From: Onchidella celtica
Lineage: Eukaryota; Mollusca; Gastropoda; Systellommatophora; Onchidiidae
Length of the DNA: 64,000 nt
Direction of reading: 5' to 3'
Assembly: GCA_963931925.1 (NCBI GenBank)
Contig: OZ007570.1
Location: forward strand, 45,309,691-45,373,690
Below the pieces are notes generated by a model. That model was given only the letters and a program-made list of their open reading frames with translations, did no database searches and was not told the DNA's origin. The position numbers and the translations under genes are program-made. Positions 1 to 10,600 of the stretch are shown one piece after another. The number at the start of each line of letters is the position of its first letter. The first letter of the stretch is position 1.

Positions 1-750
1 AAGTGTTTAATCTGACATTTGTGTATCGGAAGACCATTTCGTATAATATAAAACGTTGGACCTGCAAGCGTTAAAAAAGAAATCATGGGAGAAAATTTTT
101 GGCTGTAAATGAATCGTAGGATTGGCAGAAGAAGCTGCATGAGAGGAACCAAGAGGGCTAGGCTGACATGAGAGATTGATGCCCTGTTCATTCTACCTCG
201 AGTTCCTTCCCCCAAATTGTACCGGAACCACGGCAGTTTAAAACCCTCTCCATTTCAGGCATGACAGGAGCGAGAATTGAGGGGGAGGGGAGATATAGGG
301 AGCTCTGGTAATCCCAGCAAATAAGATGTATTGCAGGAAAATGATCGTGCTCATGAGCACGTGAAATTAAACTTCTCTCGCTGTCTCAGCTTTCGTGTTT
401 ATTCTCCTTTTTAACCCTTTGCAGCTTGGTGGAAGTCAGGCGTAAGGCAAGGATTGAGACGACCTCCCAGTGGTTAAGCGTGAAATTTGTGCTTCTGCAT
501 TTCCTCTGGTGTTCTTCAAAATCCGTCCTTTTGTGTGTTTGTGTGCTCGGTGTGAAGAGCAAGTCTGTTTCCGAAAGCACGGGTCTAAAAAAACCGATGT
601 TGCGTTTCATATTTGCTGAATATGTTATTGTCAGTGCCGAGACACACGGTACCGAGACGACTCTGTCCGTCCAATTGCGCGGGCATCATCGATGCCAACA
701 ATACAACAATGCCCACCACACCCCTTCGTAATTGAACTTAAAAGACTAGT
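1..750. other. Non-coding stretch, nothing recognised
   Basis: No conserved protein, RNA gene or repeat was recognised. Short open frames here have no coding signature. It is probably intron or intergenic DNA 5' of the first visible TULP4 exon. Confidence 0.5.
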
Positions 751-992
751 CGTCCCTTTAGGATGACCAAGTTCTATTTGCACTTTTTGGCTGAACTGAG
801 TTACACTGCTTCCACGGGGGCCTTCTTCATTGTGTGTCGAAGTAGCAAGCAGATTTGGTGTGTAATTTGTTAGTATTACTAAAGAGGACAAAAAAATCTG
901 TGCTCTAAAAGCTATAAGTGCGTGAAACTTTAATCTTCAATTTCTCAAAAGTTGACGGAAGGGAGTTAGAACTTTGTCATTCCAAGGGGGCG
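751..992 (+). mobile_element. MITE family A, copy 1
   Basis: This is a ~240-bp element with terminal inverted repeats of about 25-30 bp. The left end reads CGTCCCTTTAGGATGACC and the right end is the reverse complement of CGCCCCCTTGGAATGAC. Four further copies lie at 2074, 4224, 19253 and (fragment) 35647. All share the internal phrase TTTTTGGCTGAACTGAG near the left end and AATTTCTCAAAAGTTG near the right. There is no coding capacity, so it is a non-autonomous DNA transposon; superfamily unassigned. Confidence 0.7.
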
Positions 993-1101
993 TAAATATA
1001 CTCACCTGATTTATGCGCGCGTAATTTGCGGACTTATAGTGGAAGAAGGAATGGTTCATCAGTGTAAATCTCTATGTGTAGCACTAGGTTTAGATTCATA
1101 A

Positions 1102-1335
1102 CGAGAGTTGCCAACCAGAATGTTTTTTTGTCCAAATTCGACAAATTTAGAAAAATGAGTTTGAAAATTATAACCTGAATGAAAATTCAAATAATTTGCT
1201 TTAACGTCATCACGGTCACATGAATAGTTTTATTGGGTTATGAAATAAAGACACACACCTTGTGCCTTGGATGTCTGCAGGCATCTAAGAGCAATGAATA
1301 AAATTAGACATAACTCATTCTGGTTGATAACCGCG
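1102..1335 (-). mobile_element. MITE family C, copy 1
   Basis: This is a ~235-bp element with imperfect ~30-bp terminal inverted repeats: left CGAGAGTTGCCAACCAGAATG, right the complement of a close variant. It is the reverse complement of the copies at 2609 and 63010, with shared internal sequence around ATAGTTTTATTGGGTTATG. It is non-coding, and the superfamily was not identified. Confidence 0.65.
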
Positions 1336-1497
1336 ATAAAGGTCTCAAGGTGTAAGGCGGCCTAAACACTACAGTGGGAACGTGATTAATTAGTCATAAT
1401 GTCGCGAGGAAGGAAAGACATTAAATCCCCTCTTAGTTTATTAATTTGTATACGTGAACTTGATACGACAACGAAAATCTGATTAGAAAAGAAAAAT

Positions 1498-1915
1498 TGT
1501 CCATTGGATCTCCAGTTGCTATACATAGGTATGTTTCGTAAGGTTTAAATCAATAGATTTTTTTAGCTCAGAAAAAGAAAGTGTCGTCTGGACCTTCAGA
1601 TGCCATAAATAAGTTTTTTTCAGAACGTTATAACCTTAGATCTTTTGAGCTTAGCAAAACAAATGTGCCATCCGGATCTTCAGATGCTATACATAGGGGG
1701 TTGTTTCATGATGTTGTAACAATAGATCTTTTGAACTTAGCAAAACAAAAGTGCCATCCGGATCTTCAGATGCTATACATAGGGGTTGTTTCATGATGTT
1801 ATAACAATAGATCTTTTTTAAGCTTAGGAAAAAAATGTCATTTGGACCTTCAGATGCTTTTCAAAGGCACGTTTCATAACCTTATAACAGTAGATCTTTT
1901 TGGGGTAGAAAAAAT
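1498..1915 (+). repeat. ~85-bp tandem repeat, five units
   Basis: Five diverged units start near 1498, 1580, 1666, 1751 and 1833. Each contains a version of GGATCTTCAGATGCTATACA followed by a TTTCATGATGTTATAAC-like segment and an ATAGATCTTTT block. Units 3 and 4 are nearly identical, while the outer units are more diverged. No reading frame is preserved. It looks like an aged minisatellite. Confidence 0.75.
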
Positions 1916-2073
1916 ATGAGGAGCACAACAAGGGAAACAAACCAGGTGGCACTCTGTGAAGGCAGATGGAAGCAACGCAGTCAGGCGGCAACTCAGGGCT
2001 TCGATGCGAACAGCGACGGAGACGGTTGCATTTCATTGCCAGTTTACAAAATCGACTTTGGCTTGAAATTTTA

Positions 2074-2307
2074 TCCCCTTAAAATGACAAGGTACTATCT
2101 CCATTTTTTGGCTGAACTGAGTTACACATTACGTACTATTTCTACAACTCTTCTCCATTGTGTGTCAAAGTATTAAAAGGATTCGGTATGTAATTTCGTA
2201 GATATTACGAAAAAGAAAAAAGGTCGAATCTCTAACATGAAACTTCAGTCATCAGTTTCTCAAAAGTTGGTGGAAGGGAGTTAGAACCATATTATTCTAA
2301 AGGGACG
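2074..2307 (+). mobile_element. MITE family A, copy 2
   Basis: It matches copy 1 over its whole length, with left end CCCCTTAAAATGACAAGG and right end TATTATTCTAAAGGGACG (inverted repeat). The internal TTTTTTGGCTGAACTGAG and TCTCAAAAGTTGGTGG segments are present. It is non-coding. Confidence 0.7.
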
Positions 2308-2608
2308 GTTTGTGTGGGGTTTAAATTTCTGTTTAGTTTGAACTTCTGTATAGAGTCAAAGCATAACATAGTTAACACACTGAAAATAATTTTTTTCTAC
2401 CACTCGGGGGCGACTTTCCATTTGTGAAATCTTTTACTTGGGAACTGATGCGCTCGCAAATCAGAGGGGTGAAACGTTTACAAAAACATCTTTCTTTAAA
2501 GTAACATTATTGCTTATGACTGCAACAGAAATAACTAGTGCCTGGTTAGGGTAGAACTATTTTGTCGTAAATCAATTATAAATTTGCCATCATTTAACAT
2601 GTAACACA

Positions 2609-2842
2609 TTGAGGGTTATCAACCAGAAAGTGTTTTGTCCAGGTTTATTCGTTGCTTTTAAATGCCTGGAGATATCCAAGACACGGGGTGCGTGACTTTA
2701 TTCCATAACCCAATAAAACTATTCATTTGACCGTGTTTAAGTCAACGTAATTATTTGAATTTTCATTAAAACTACAAATTTCAAAGTCGTTTTTCTCAAT
2801 TGGACTATTTTGGACATAAAACATTCTGGTAGCCAACCGTCG
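2609..2842 (+). mobile_element. MITE family C, copy 2
   Basis: The left end GAGGGTTATCAACCAGAAAG and the right end TTCTGGTAGCCAACCGTCG form an inverted repeat of about 30 bp. The interior is the reverse complement of the copy at 1102 and resembles the copy at 63010. It is non-coding. Confidence 0.7.
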
Positions 2843-3659
2843 ATAGATCTCTTACTCAAGGAGACAACAGCCTTAGACTAAATCCCCGAGAAACAAAGAT
2901 CTTCTCATATATCTCTTACTTTTAGAAGCGCCGTTCAAATCCCTCAGAAATCTCTTCTCTCTCCCCCCCCCCCCTTTAAAAATAAAAACATTTTTTCCCG
3001 CCATATCCTTTTCTAGCGTCTCCCCATCTCAAGCATTTTATAGATCTGTCTAGAACATTCCGGACAACATCCGAACAGAACATATCAGAGTAATAACAAT
3101 TTTTTGAAAGCGTCTGGTGCAGAGCAAAAACGGTGAAATGAACTGGTCTGCCTACGCCGTTCTTTGCCAAACTTGAATGTTGTGTCGATTATTCAATTTG
3201 GCTGTTCAATGCTTAGCTGATCTGGCACGAACAACAAACAAGCTTAACTGGCAAGGGAAAACTATTTCGGGCTGGCTGTTTTTATCTTTTTAATGAAGAG
3301 ATGCAGAATGTTGTGATATATAGATATATAATTAGGAAAATGCTATTGTTTTATTATTATTGTTGTTGTTGTTATTGTCCATGCTTTGCTGATGTTATGA
3401 TGGCGTTGATGTAGTGTGTAATAGAGACAAGACAACAGGGAGTTCATGAGACGAGTTGCAGTACAGGAGGTGAGGCAGAAATTGATAGGGGGAGCAATTT
3501 TAGTCTTTTAAATTCAATGGCTTGTCTGTGTTGAAGAACGAGGTCATGTCACCCGAAACGATAGTTCCATGGACAGATTTAAAGATTGGACTTTGTGAAA
3601 GAACTGTTATTTGATGGAGTTTGGAGTTTGAATCATTGGGGCTTTGACAGAATTATTGT
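2843..3659. other. Non-coding stretch with a fragment of a dispersed repeat
   Basis: Around 2862-2907 there is a match to the terminal repeats of the fold-back element at 45826 (shared core CGAGAAACAAAGATCT). A poly-C tract lies near 2965. Nothing else was recognised. Confidence 0.45.
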
Positions 3660-3960
3660 TTTTATTACTGGTGGATGCGTTGTTGATGTTGTTGATGATG
3701 CTGGTGGTGGTGGTGGTGGTGGCAGTGGCAGTTGTTGAAGTTGTGTTATGGGGTTGGTAGTGGTGGTGATGATAGTGAAGTACGGTGTTGTTGCTGCTGT
3801 TGTTGTCGTTGTTGGTGGGGTGGTGATGGCCATGACAGTAGTGGGAATTGAGATATGGTGTTCGTGGCGGTTTTATGGATGGTAGTATGATGGCGGTGGT
3901 GATGGGTGAAGTATGGTGTAGTTGTTGATGTTGTTGATAGTAGTAGTAGTAGCAGTATTA
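3660..3960 (+). repeat. GTT/GGT/GTA trinucleotide-rich low-complexity tract
   Basis: Interrupted runs of GTTGTT, GGTGGT and GTAGTA repeat over ~300 bp. Minus-strand Thr/Pro-rich open frames here arise from the triplet composition and are not genes. Confidence 0.75.
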
Positions 3961-4223
3961 TTTTCAATAAACTAAAACAGAACATTGCTCCCCGGGTTTA
4001 ACGTTGGGTGGTACGGTAACGGTCACTTCGCGCCCTTCACGGTTTCTGTGTTGCCTAAAAATGTACCCAGAGTAAATACATGTATAACGAAGAAACCGTG
4101 AAAGACATAAATTGACCTTTATCGTGCGGACGCGCCATTAAACTCAAACTCATTCTCAAATTCGTTCAGAGAGAAGTGTCATAATTATACATCCTCTGTA
4201 CCGTAGATCGAAGATTATCAGTT

Positions 4224-4467
4224 GCCCCGTAGAATGACAAGGCTCTGTCTCCAATTTTTGGCTCAAGAGAGTTAGACACCTTACTTCTACATGCCTTATC
4301 CATGGTGAGGCAAAGTATCAAGTGGATTCGGTGTGCAATTTGTAAGTATTACTATAAAAAAAGAAAAAAGTCGTACCTCTAAAGGCCATCGAGTACATGA
4401 AACTTCAGTCATCAATTTCTCAAAAGTTGGTGGAATTGAGTTAGAACCTTACCATTCTAAGGGAAGG
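4224..4467 (+). mobile_element. MITE family A, copy 3
   Basis: It aligns along its length with copies 1, 2 and 4. The left end is CCCCGTAGAATGACAAGG and the right end ACCATTCTAAGGGAAGG. It is non-coding. Confidence 0.7.
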
Positions 4468-4830
4468 AATTGGCAAGGGCAGTGAGGTCGGGAGACAGTA
4501 AAGCAAGGAGATGGGACTGCACTGTTCTGGTGAGATGAAGCGTGCAAAGTGAGCACACCCGTACGTGGACAGGGGAATCGGGTTTTCTACTTGTTAGTGT
4601 AAAGTCAAACTACCAGTGACAGTAACTCACCCGCTCTATTTACCTCTGGCCTCGGCCTATACGTCATCCGCTTCCCCCGGAGCCTGTGTCCATGCCCAGT
4701 GAAGGCGAGCAATACATCAGGCTTGATGGGCTGTATAATGGTTCAAGATAAAACAGGGTAATCACCATGAAAACCTCTGGCCCCCCGGGGGAAGATACGA
4801 AGTTGAGTGATCCTCTTGGATCTTCGAATT
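4468..4830. other. Non-coding stretch, nothing recognised
   Basis: No gene, RNA or repeat match was seen within the window for this ~360-bp segment. Confidence 0.4.
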
Positions 4831-5495
4831 CATTGGTTCTTAACCTTTTTCAGACAATTTCCCCCCTTAGCCCCCCAAACTTTGGGGGGGGGGGGGGGGA
4901 CTCGTTGGTCTAGAGGCAAGATGCTCGCCTCTCATGCGAAAAAGGTACCAGATCAGATTCCCGATCGGTGCAGGCTTGTTGAAAATTTGGAGGAATTTCC
5001 TGTCCCTGACCCTATGATAGGTAAGGATCGAGTACCTAGTCTTCTCGGATAGGGACGAAAAACTCTGATGACCTGTGTGCACTTTGCGCACGTTAAATTT
5101 ACCTTGGCAGTTGGAACTCGCGAAAAGCAGACATAGCAAGGCTGCTGCCCGTGCAAAATTTCAAAAAAAAACACTAATTTACCCTCTTTCCCCCCCCCCC
5201 CCCGCCAACCCCGCTCATGGGATCAAACAAGTATTCGAAATACAAATACAAAAATACCAAGGGCAGATATTCTCCGAAAACAAAGACCTTAAAACAAACA
5301 AGGCCCCAAATTTTCTTCCAAACTTCCCCATCCCCACCCCCTTCCCAAAAACCCTACCTCACCTCAACATACAATCATAAATACACAGTCTGCATGCAAG
5401 TAACGATGTTTGGTCTATCAAAGCTTCATTTAATGACAATAAACACTTTGATTATTCATTATCAAAGAGAATCGGAGAAAGCGTTCTTCACCCAA
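4831..5495 (+). mobile_element. hAT-type MITE split by a SINE insertion
   Basis: The left part (4831-4885) begins CATTGGTTCTTAACC, a variant of the hAT-type end CAGTGGTTCTCAACC seen intact at 28458 and 59305. The right part (5301-5495) continues the same family, resuming at the CCCCAAATTTTC position and carrying the AATGACAATAAACAC and GATTATTCATTATCAAA segments. Between them sits a SINE. The 3' end of the MITE is not recognisable after about 5495. Confidence 0.6.
4886..5303 (+). mobile_element. tRNA-derived SINE, near full length
   Basis: The head is tRNA-like. It has an A-box-like TGGTCTAGAGG at 4906-4916 and a B-box-like GATCAGATTCC at 4951-4961, with the usual ~35-bp spacing of an RNA polymerase III promoter. 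The body carries a conserved domain, including GGATCGAGTACCTAGTCTTC and TACCTTGGCAG, that recurs in the copy at 36963. It ends in an AAATAC-rich tail near 5239-5260. The flanking CCCCAAACTTT and CCCCAAATTTT look like the target duplication inside the interrupted hAT MITE. Many molluscan SINEs share such central domains; the exact family was not determined. Confidence 0.75.
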
Positions 5496-6124
5496 AGGCA
5501 CCAAACAAACAAAAAAATTTGACTTTTCTGCTCTTAAAACCCACACGGCAGGCTGGCAATACTGAATGGCCGAAAAATTTTAACTGCATGTTCTTTACAA
5601 GATTCGTTTGTTCTTTTTATCGCATGGCAGACTGTTATAGTAATAATAGATTGTGATCATATGGATTTTAAAGTTAAAAGAACAGATATTGTGCAATATT
5701 ATTGTAATCATTTGTCAGAAAAATATTTGCCAGGAAAGCTTCCCCACGTACGTCTTGTCCACCCCCTCGTCCCACCCCCTTCCTTCATCGCCCATGTCGT
5801 CAGTATCGCACTTTTCTTCGTTTTGAACCCCGGCTCACTCCCCAACTCGAAATCGCCCACTGTCCTAAATTACTTGAATGTAGGGTCGGGTAGCTAGGAC
5901 GGGGAGATGGAAGAGTGGCTGGGCCAAGTAAGGTTTTGGCGTGAGTTTCGAGCAGCCAAGAAGGTAGTGGAAGCTGTAATATGTAAATAAGATGATGAGA
6001 TGACATTGTGCAGAGTCCACAGGGAACGATGTATTCTTTCTGGAGTCCTTGATGTCACTTGAGGATAAATAATGGGGAAAAAAGCAGTTCGTCCGTCTGT
6101 TTGTCTACTTATATGTCTGTGTGT
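5496..6124. other. Non-coding stretch, nothing recognised
   Basis: No supported gene or repeat lies between the interrupted MITE and the TCTA microsatellite. Confidence 0.4.
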
Positions 6125-6185
6125 GTGTGTGTCTATCTATCTATCATATCTGTCTTTCTGTTTGTCCATTTATTTATCGTTGTAC

Positions 6186-6270
<85 letters not shown>

Positions 6271-6271
6271 C

Positions 6272-6306
<35 letters not shown>

Positions 6307-6308
6307 AG

Positions 6309-6356
<48 letters not shown>

Positions 6357-6402
6357 GTTTGTCTGTCTGTCTGTCTGTCTGTTTGTTTGTTTGTTTGTCT
6401 GC

Positions 6403-6476
<74 letters not shown>

Positions 6477-6665
6477 GTCTTTCTGACTGTCCATTTATTT
6501 ATCTGCCTACTTATCTGTCTATCTATCTATCTATCTCTCTATCTATATCTATCTATCTATCTGTCTGTCCGTCCGTCCGCCTGTCTGTTTGTTTGTTTGT
6601 CTGTCGTGTGTCTTTCTGCCTGCCTGTCTATCTGTCTCTGCCTGTCGGCCTGTCTATCTATGTAT
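6125..6665 (+). repeat. TCTA/TCTG tetranucleotide microsatellite
   Basis: Over 500 bp of TCTA repeats are interrupted by TCTG and TTTG runs. All three forward frames stay open as Tyr-Leu-Ser-Ile strings, which is an artefact of a 4-bp period lacking stop codons. It is followed at ~6716-6775 by a segment resembling the one after the CATC microsatellite at 25975 (shared ATCAATTTGAT). Confidence 0.95.
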
Positions 6666-7030
6666 GTATGTCTTCGTATCTTTCCGTCGGATTGTCTCGG
6701 TCTGCTTGTGCAGTGTAGTTTTTCTTACATTACAGTTACCCCTGTGATCAATTTGATGCATCGCTCAGTATTCCATGAAACAGAAACATCAGCTCTTGTC
6801 CCATGTGTCTGTCTGTCTGTCCTTGATCCTGTAGGACTATCTGTCTGGCCATCGACATGGCTGCAGAATTAGAGTGCATTTAAATTCATGAACGATTTAA
6901 CTAGAGCAGTTGATCTGTTGCCAACAAAAATCACGATTTCAGATTGGGTTTTTTTCTTTCCATCCATTAACTTCTTGGTGTTACAGTGAGAGAGAAACCT
7001 CCTTGCGTAGGTTTTGTACGTTTAAATATT
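6666..7030. other. Non-coding flank of microsatellite
   Basis: It contains the ACAGTTACCCCTGTGATCAA segment that recurs, diverged, at 26360-26395 after another microsatellite. No gene was recognised. Confidence 0.45.
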
Positions 7031-7207
7031 CAAAGTGCATATCCGTACAGTATGTTGTATGCACTACAACATGTTGTGGGCTGGAGTAGCTCTACCTGAT
7101 TGGTCTAAAATGTAACCGCTCTTCTATGAGGGAAGAAGATTCATTCACATTGTCTGTTCTACGTCATCAAATTGTGTGCACAACATGTTGTACGGATATG
7201 CGCTTCC
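7031..7207 (+). mobile_element. Short MITE with ~33-bp inverted repeats
   Basis: The left arm (7031-7064) contains GCATATCCGTACAGTATG. The right arm (7172-7207) contains CAACATGTTGTACGGATATG, its inverted counterpart. The element is ~177 bp and non-coding. TTAAATA occurs next to both ends, a possible target duplication, although two extra bases separate it from the left end. It is the only copy in the window. Confidence 0.6.
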
Positions 7208-7420
7208 TTAAATAATTACTTTCTGGACTAGCAGGTGGGCCTGTCTGGTAGGGTCTCCTTCTGCCCTGTCATTAATTTTTGCAAGTGATAAACTGGGGCT
7301 AAAGGTGACGGACCAAATTGCTATTATATATATAGTCTTCCATCTGTTGAATTCGGTATTGTAATCTGATCTAAACAAGGAAACCACCAACACGACAGAA
7401 ACAGACAATAGTTTATCTAT

Positions 7421-7606
7421 ATCATCATCATCATCAAGTGTCTTGTCTGGAACAGGCATAGACATTTATGGTTCTCCATCCCCCTCTTTCACTCGAGGCC
7501 CTCATGAATGAGTTGTTGTTCATTTGTGTTGTTGGTTGCCCATATGTTCAGGCTATTTATGAATGTTGCATGTCGACGTCCTCGACTTCTCTTCCCTTCG
7601 ATTTTT
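7421..7606 (-). mobile_element. RTE-like LINE fragment, C-terminal coding part and tail
   Basis: On the minus strand the sequence encodes the end of an RTE/BovB-like ORF: KIEGKRSRGRRHATF, then NSLNIWATNN, then CSRQDT and a TGA stop. This matches the C-terminal region of the LINE fragment at 55216 (KIEGRNSRGRQRKTF, NSWTTNK, CSRQGNW) and, more distantly, of the intact LINE at 49464. The stop (7434-7436) is the first triplet of a TGA microsatellite tail. A one-base length change in an A run near 7602 and a further in-frame stop show decay. The coding sequence continues upstream directly into the 59-bp satellite, whose unit is the preceding part of the same ORF. Confidence 0.75.
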
Positions 7607-10600
7607 TCCTGACATAGGCCTACTGAGTTGTTTCACTCCTCCTTTTCTATAAACATGTCCAATGATCCTGTCATAGGCCTACTGAGTTGTTTCACTCCTC
7701 CTTTTCTATAAACATGCCCAATGATCCTGTCATAGGCCTACTAAGTTGTTACACTCCTCCTTTTCTATAAACATGCCCAATGATCCTGTCATAGGCCTAC
7801 TAAGTTGTTACACTCCTCCTTTTCTATAAACATGCCCAATGATCCTGACATAGGCCTACTAAGTTGTTACACTCCTCCTTTTCTATAAACATGCCCAATG
7901 ATCCTGTCATAGGCCTACCGAGTTGTTTCACTCCTCCTTTTCTATAAACATGTCCAATGATCCTGTCATAGGCCTACTGAGTTGTTCCGCCCCTCCTTTT
8001 CTATAAACATGTCCAATGATCCTGTCATAGGCCTACTGAGTTGTTTCACTCCTCCTTTTCTATAAACATGCCCAATGATCCTGTCATAGGCCTACTGAGT
8101 TTTTCCACCCCTCCTTTTCTATAAACATGCCCAATGATCCTGTCATAGGCCTACTGAGTTGTTTCACTCCTCCTTTTCTATAAACATGCCCAATGATCCT
8201 GTCATAGGCCTACTGAGTTGTTCCACCCCTCCTTTTCTATAAACATGCCCAATGATCCTGACATAGGCCTACTGAGTTGTTCCACCCCTCCTTTTCTATA
8301 AACATGCCCAATGATCCTGTCATAGGCCTACTGAGTTGTTCCACCCCTCCTTTTCTATAAACATGCCCAATGATCCTGTCATAGGCCTACTGAGTTGTTC
8401 CACCCCTCCTTTTCTATAAACATGCCCAATGATCCTGTCATAGGCCTACTGAGTTGTTCCACCCCTCCTTTTCTATAAACATGCCCAATGATCCTGTCAT
8501 AGGCCTACTGAGTTGTTACACCCCTCCTTTTCTATAAACATGCCTAATGATCCTGTCATAGGCCTACTGAGTTGTTCCACCCCTCCTTTTCTATAAACAT
8601 GCCCAATGATCCTGTCATAGGCCTACTGAGTTGTTCCACCCCTCCTTTTCTATAAACATGCCCAATGATCCTGTCATAGGCCTACTGAGTTGTTCCACCC
8701 CTCCTTTTCTATAAACATGCCCAATGATCCTGTCATAGGCCTACTGAGTTGTTCCACCCCTCCTTTTCTATAAACATGCCCAATGATCCTGTCATAGGCC
8801 TACTGAGTTGTTCCACCCCTCCTTTTCTATAAACATGCCCAATGATCCTGTCATAGGCCTACTGAGTTGTTCCACCCCTCCTTTTCTATAAACATGCCCA
8901 ATGATCCTGTCATAGGCCTACTGAGTTGTTCCGCCCCTCCTTTTCTATAAACATGCCCAATGATCCTGTCATAGGCCTACTGAGTTGTTCCACCCCTCCT
9001 TTTCTATAAACATGCCCAATGATCCTGACATAGGCCTACTGAGTTGTTCCACCCCTCCTTTTCTATAAACATGCCCAATGATCCTGACATAGGCCTACTG
9101 AGTTGTTCCACTCCTCCTTTTCTATAAACATGCCCAATGATCCTGTCATAGGCCTACTGAGTTGTTCCACCCCTCCTTTTCTATAAACATGCCCAATGAT
9201 CCTGACATAGGCCTAATGAGTTGTTCCACCCCTCCTTTTCTATAAACATGCCCAATGATCCTGTCATAGGCCTACTGAGTTGTTCCACCCCTCCTTTTCT
9301 ATAAACATGCCCAATGATCCTGTCATAGGCCTACTGAGTTGTTCCACCCCTCCTTTTCTATAAACATGCCCAATGATCCTGTCATAGGCCTACTGAGTTG
9401 TTCCACCCCTCCTTTTCTATAAACATGCCCAATGATCCTGTCATAGGCCTACTGAGTTGTTCCACCACTCCTTTTCTATAAACATGCCCAATGATCCTGT
9501 CATAGGCCTACTGAGTTGTTCCACCCCTCCTTTTCTATAAACATGCCCAATGATCCTGTCATAGGCCTACTGAGTTGTTCCACCCCTCCTTTTCTATAAA
9601 CATGCCCAATGATCCTGTCATAGGCCTACTGAGTTGTTCCACCCCTCCTTTTCTATAAACATGCCCAATGATCCTGTCATAGGCCTACTGAGTTGTTCCA
9701 CCCCTCCTTTTCTATAAACATGCCCAATGATCCTGTCATAGGCCTACTGAGTTGTTCCACCCCTCCTTTTCTATAAACATGCCCAATGATCCTGTCATAG
9801 GCCTACTGAGTTGTTCCACCCCTCCTTTTCTATAAACATGCCCAATGATCCTGTCATAGGCCTACTGAGTTGTTCCGCCCCTCCTTTTCTATAAACATGC
9901 CCAATGATCCTGTCATAGGCCTACTGAGTTGTTCCACCCCTCCTTTTCTATAAACATGCCCAATGACCCTGACATAGGCCTACTGAGTTGTTCCACCCCT
10001 CCTTTTCTATAAACATGCCCAATGATCCTGACATAGGCCTACTGAGTTGTTCCACCCCTCCTTTTCTATAAACATGCCCAATGATCCTGTCATAGGCCTA
10101 CTGAGTTGTTCCACCCCTCCTTTTCTATAAACATGCCCAATGATCCTGTCATAGGCCTACTGAGTTGTTCCACCCCTCCTTTTCTATAAACATGCCCAAT
10201 GATCCTGTCATAGGCCTACTGAGTTGTTCCACCCCTCCTTTTCTATAAACATGCCCAATGATCCTGACATAGGCCTACTGAGTTGTTCCACCCCTCCTTT
10301 TCTATAAACATGCCCAATGATCCTGACATAGGCCTACTGAGTTGTTCCACCCCTCCTTTTCTATAAACATGCCCAATGATCCTGTCATAGGCCTACTGAG
10401 TTGTTCCACCCCTCCTTTTCTATAAACATGCCCAATGATCCTGTCATAGGCCTACTAAGTTGTTTCACTCCTCCTTTTCTATAAACATGCCCAATGATCC
10501 TGTCATAGGCCTACTAAGTTGTTTCACTCCTCCTTTTCTATAAACATGCCCAATGATCCTGACATAGGCCTACTGAGTTGTTTCACTCCTCCTTTTCTAT

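Noticed and set aside
4897-4975. Functional tRNA gene
   Set aside because: The A- and B-box-like elements are the head of a SINE: the body, conserved domain and A-rich tail follow directly, and the cloverleaf is degraded.
6059-6872. Long open frames of repeated Tyr-Leu-Ser-Ile and similar
   Set aside because: They are translations of the TCTA/TCTG microsatellite, open in all forward frames because the 4-bp repeat contains no stop. The same applies to 12695-13252, 25828-26508 and 44380-44820.
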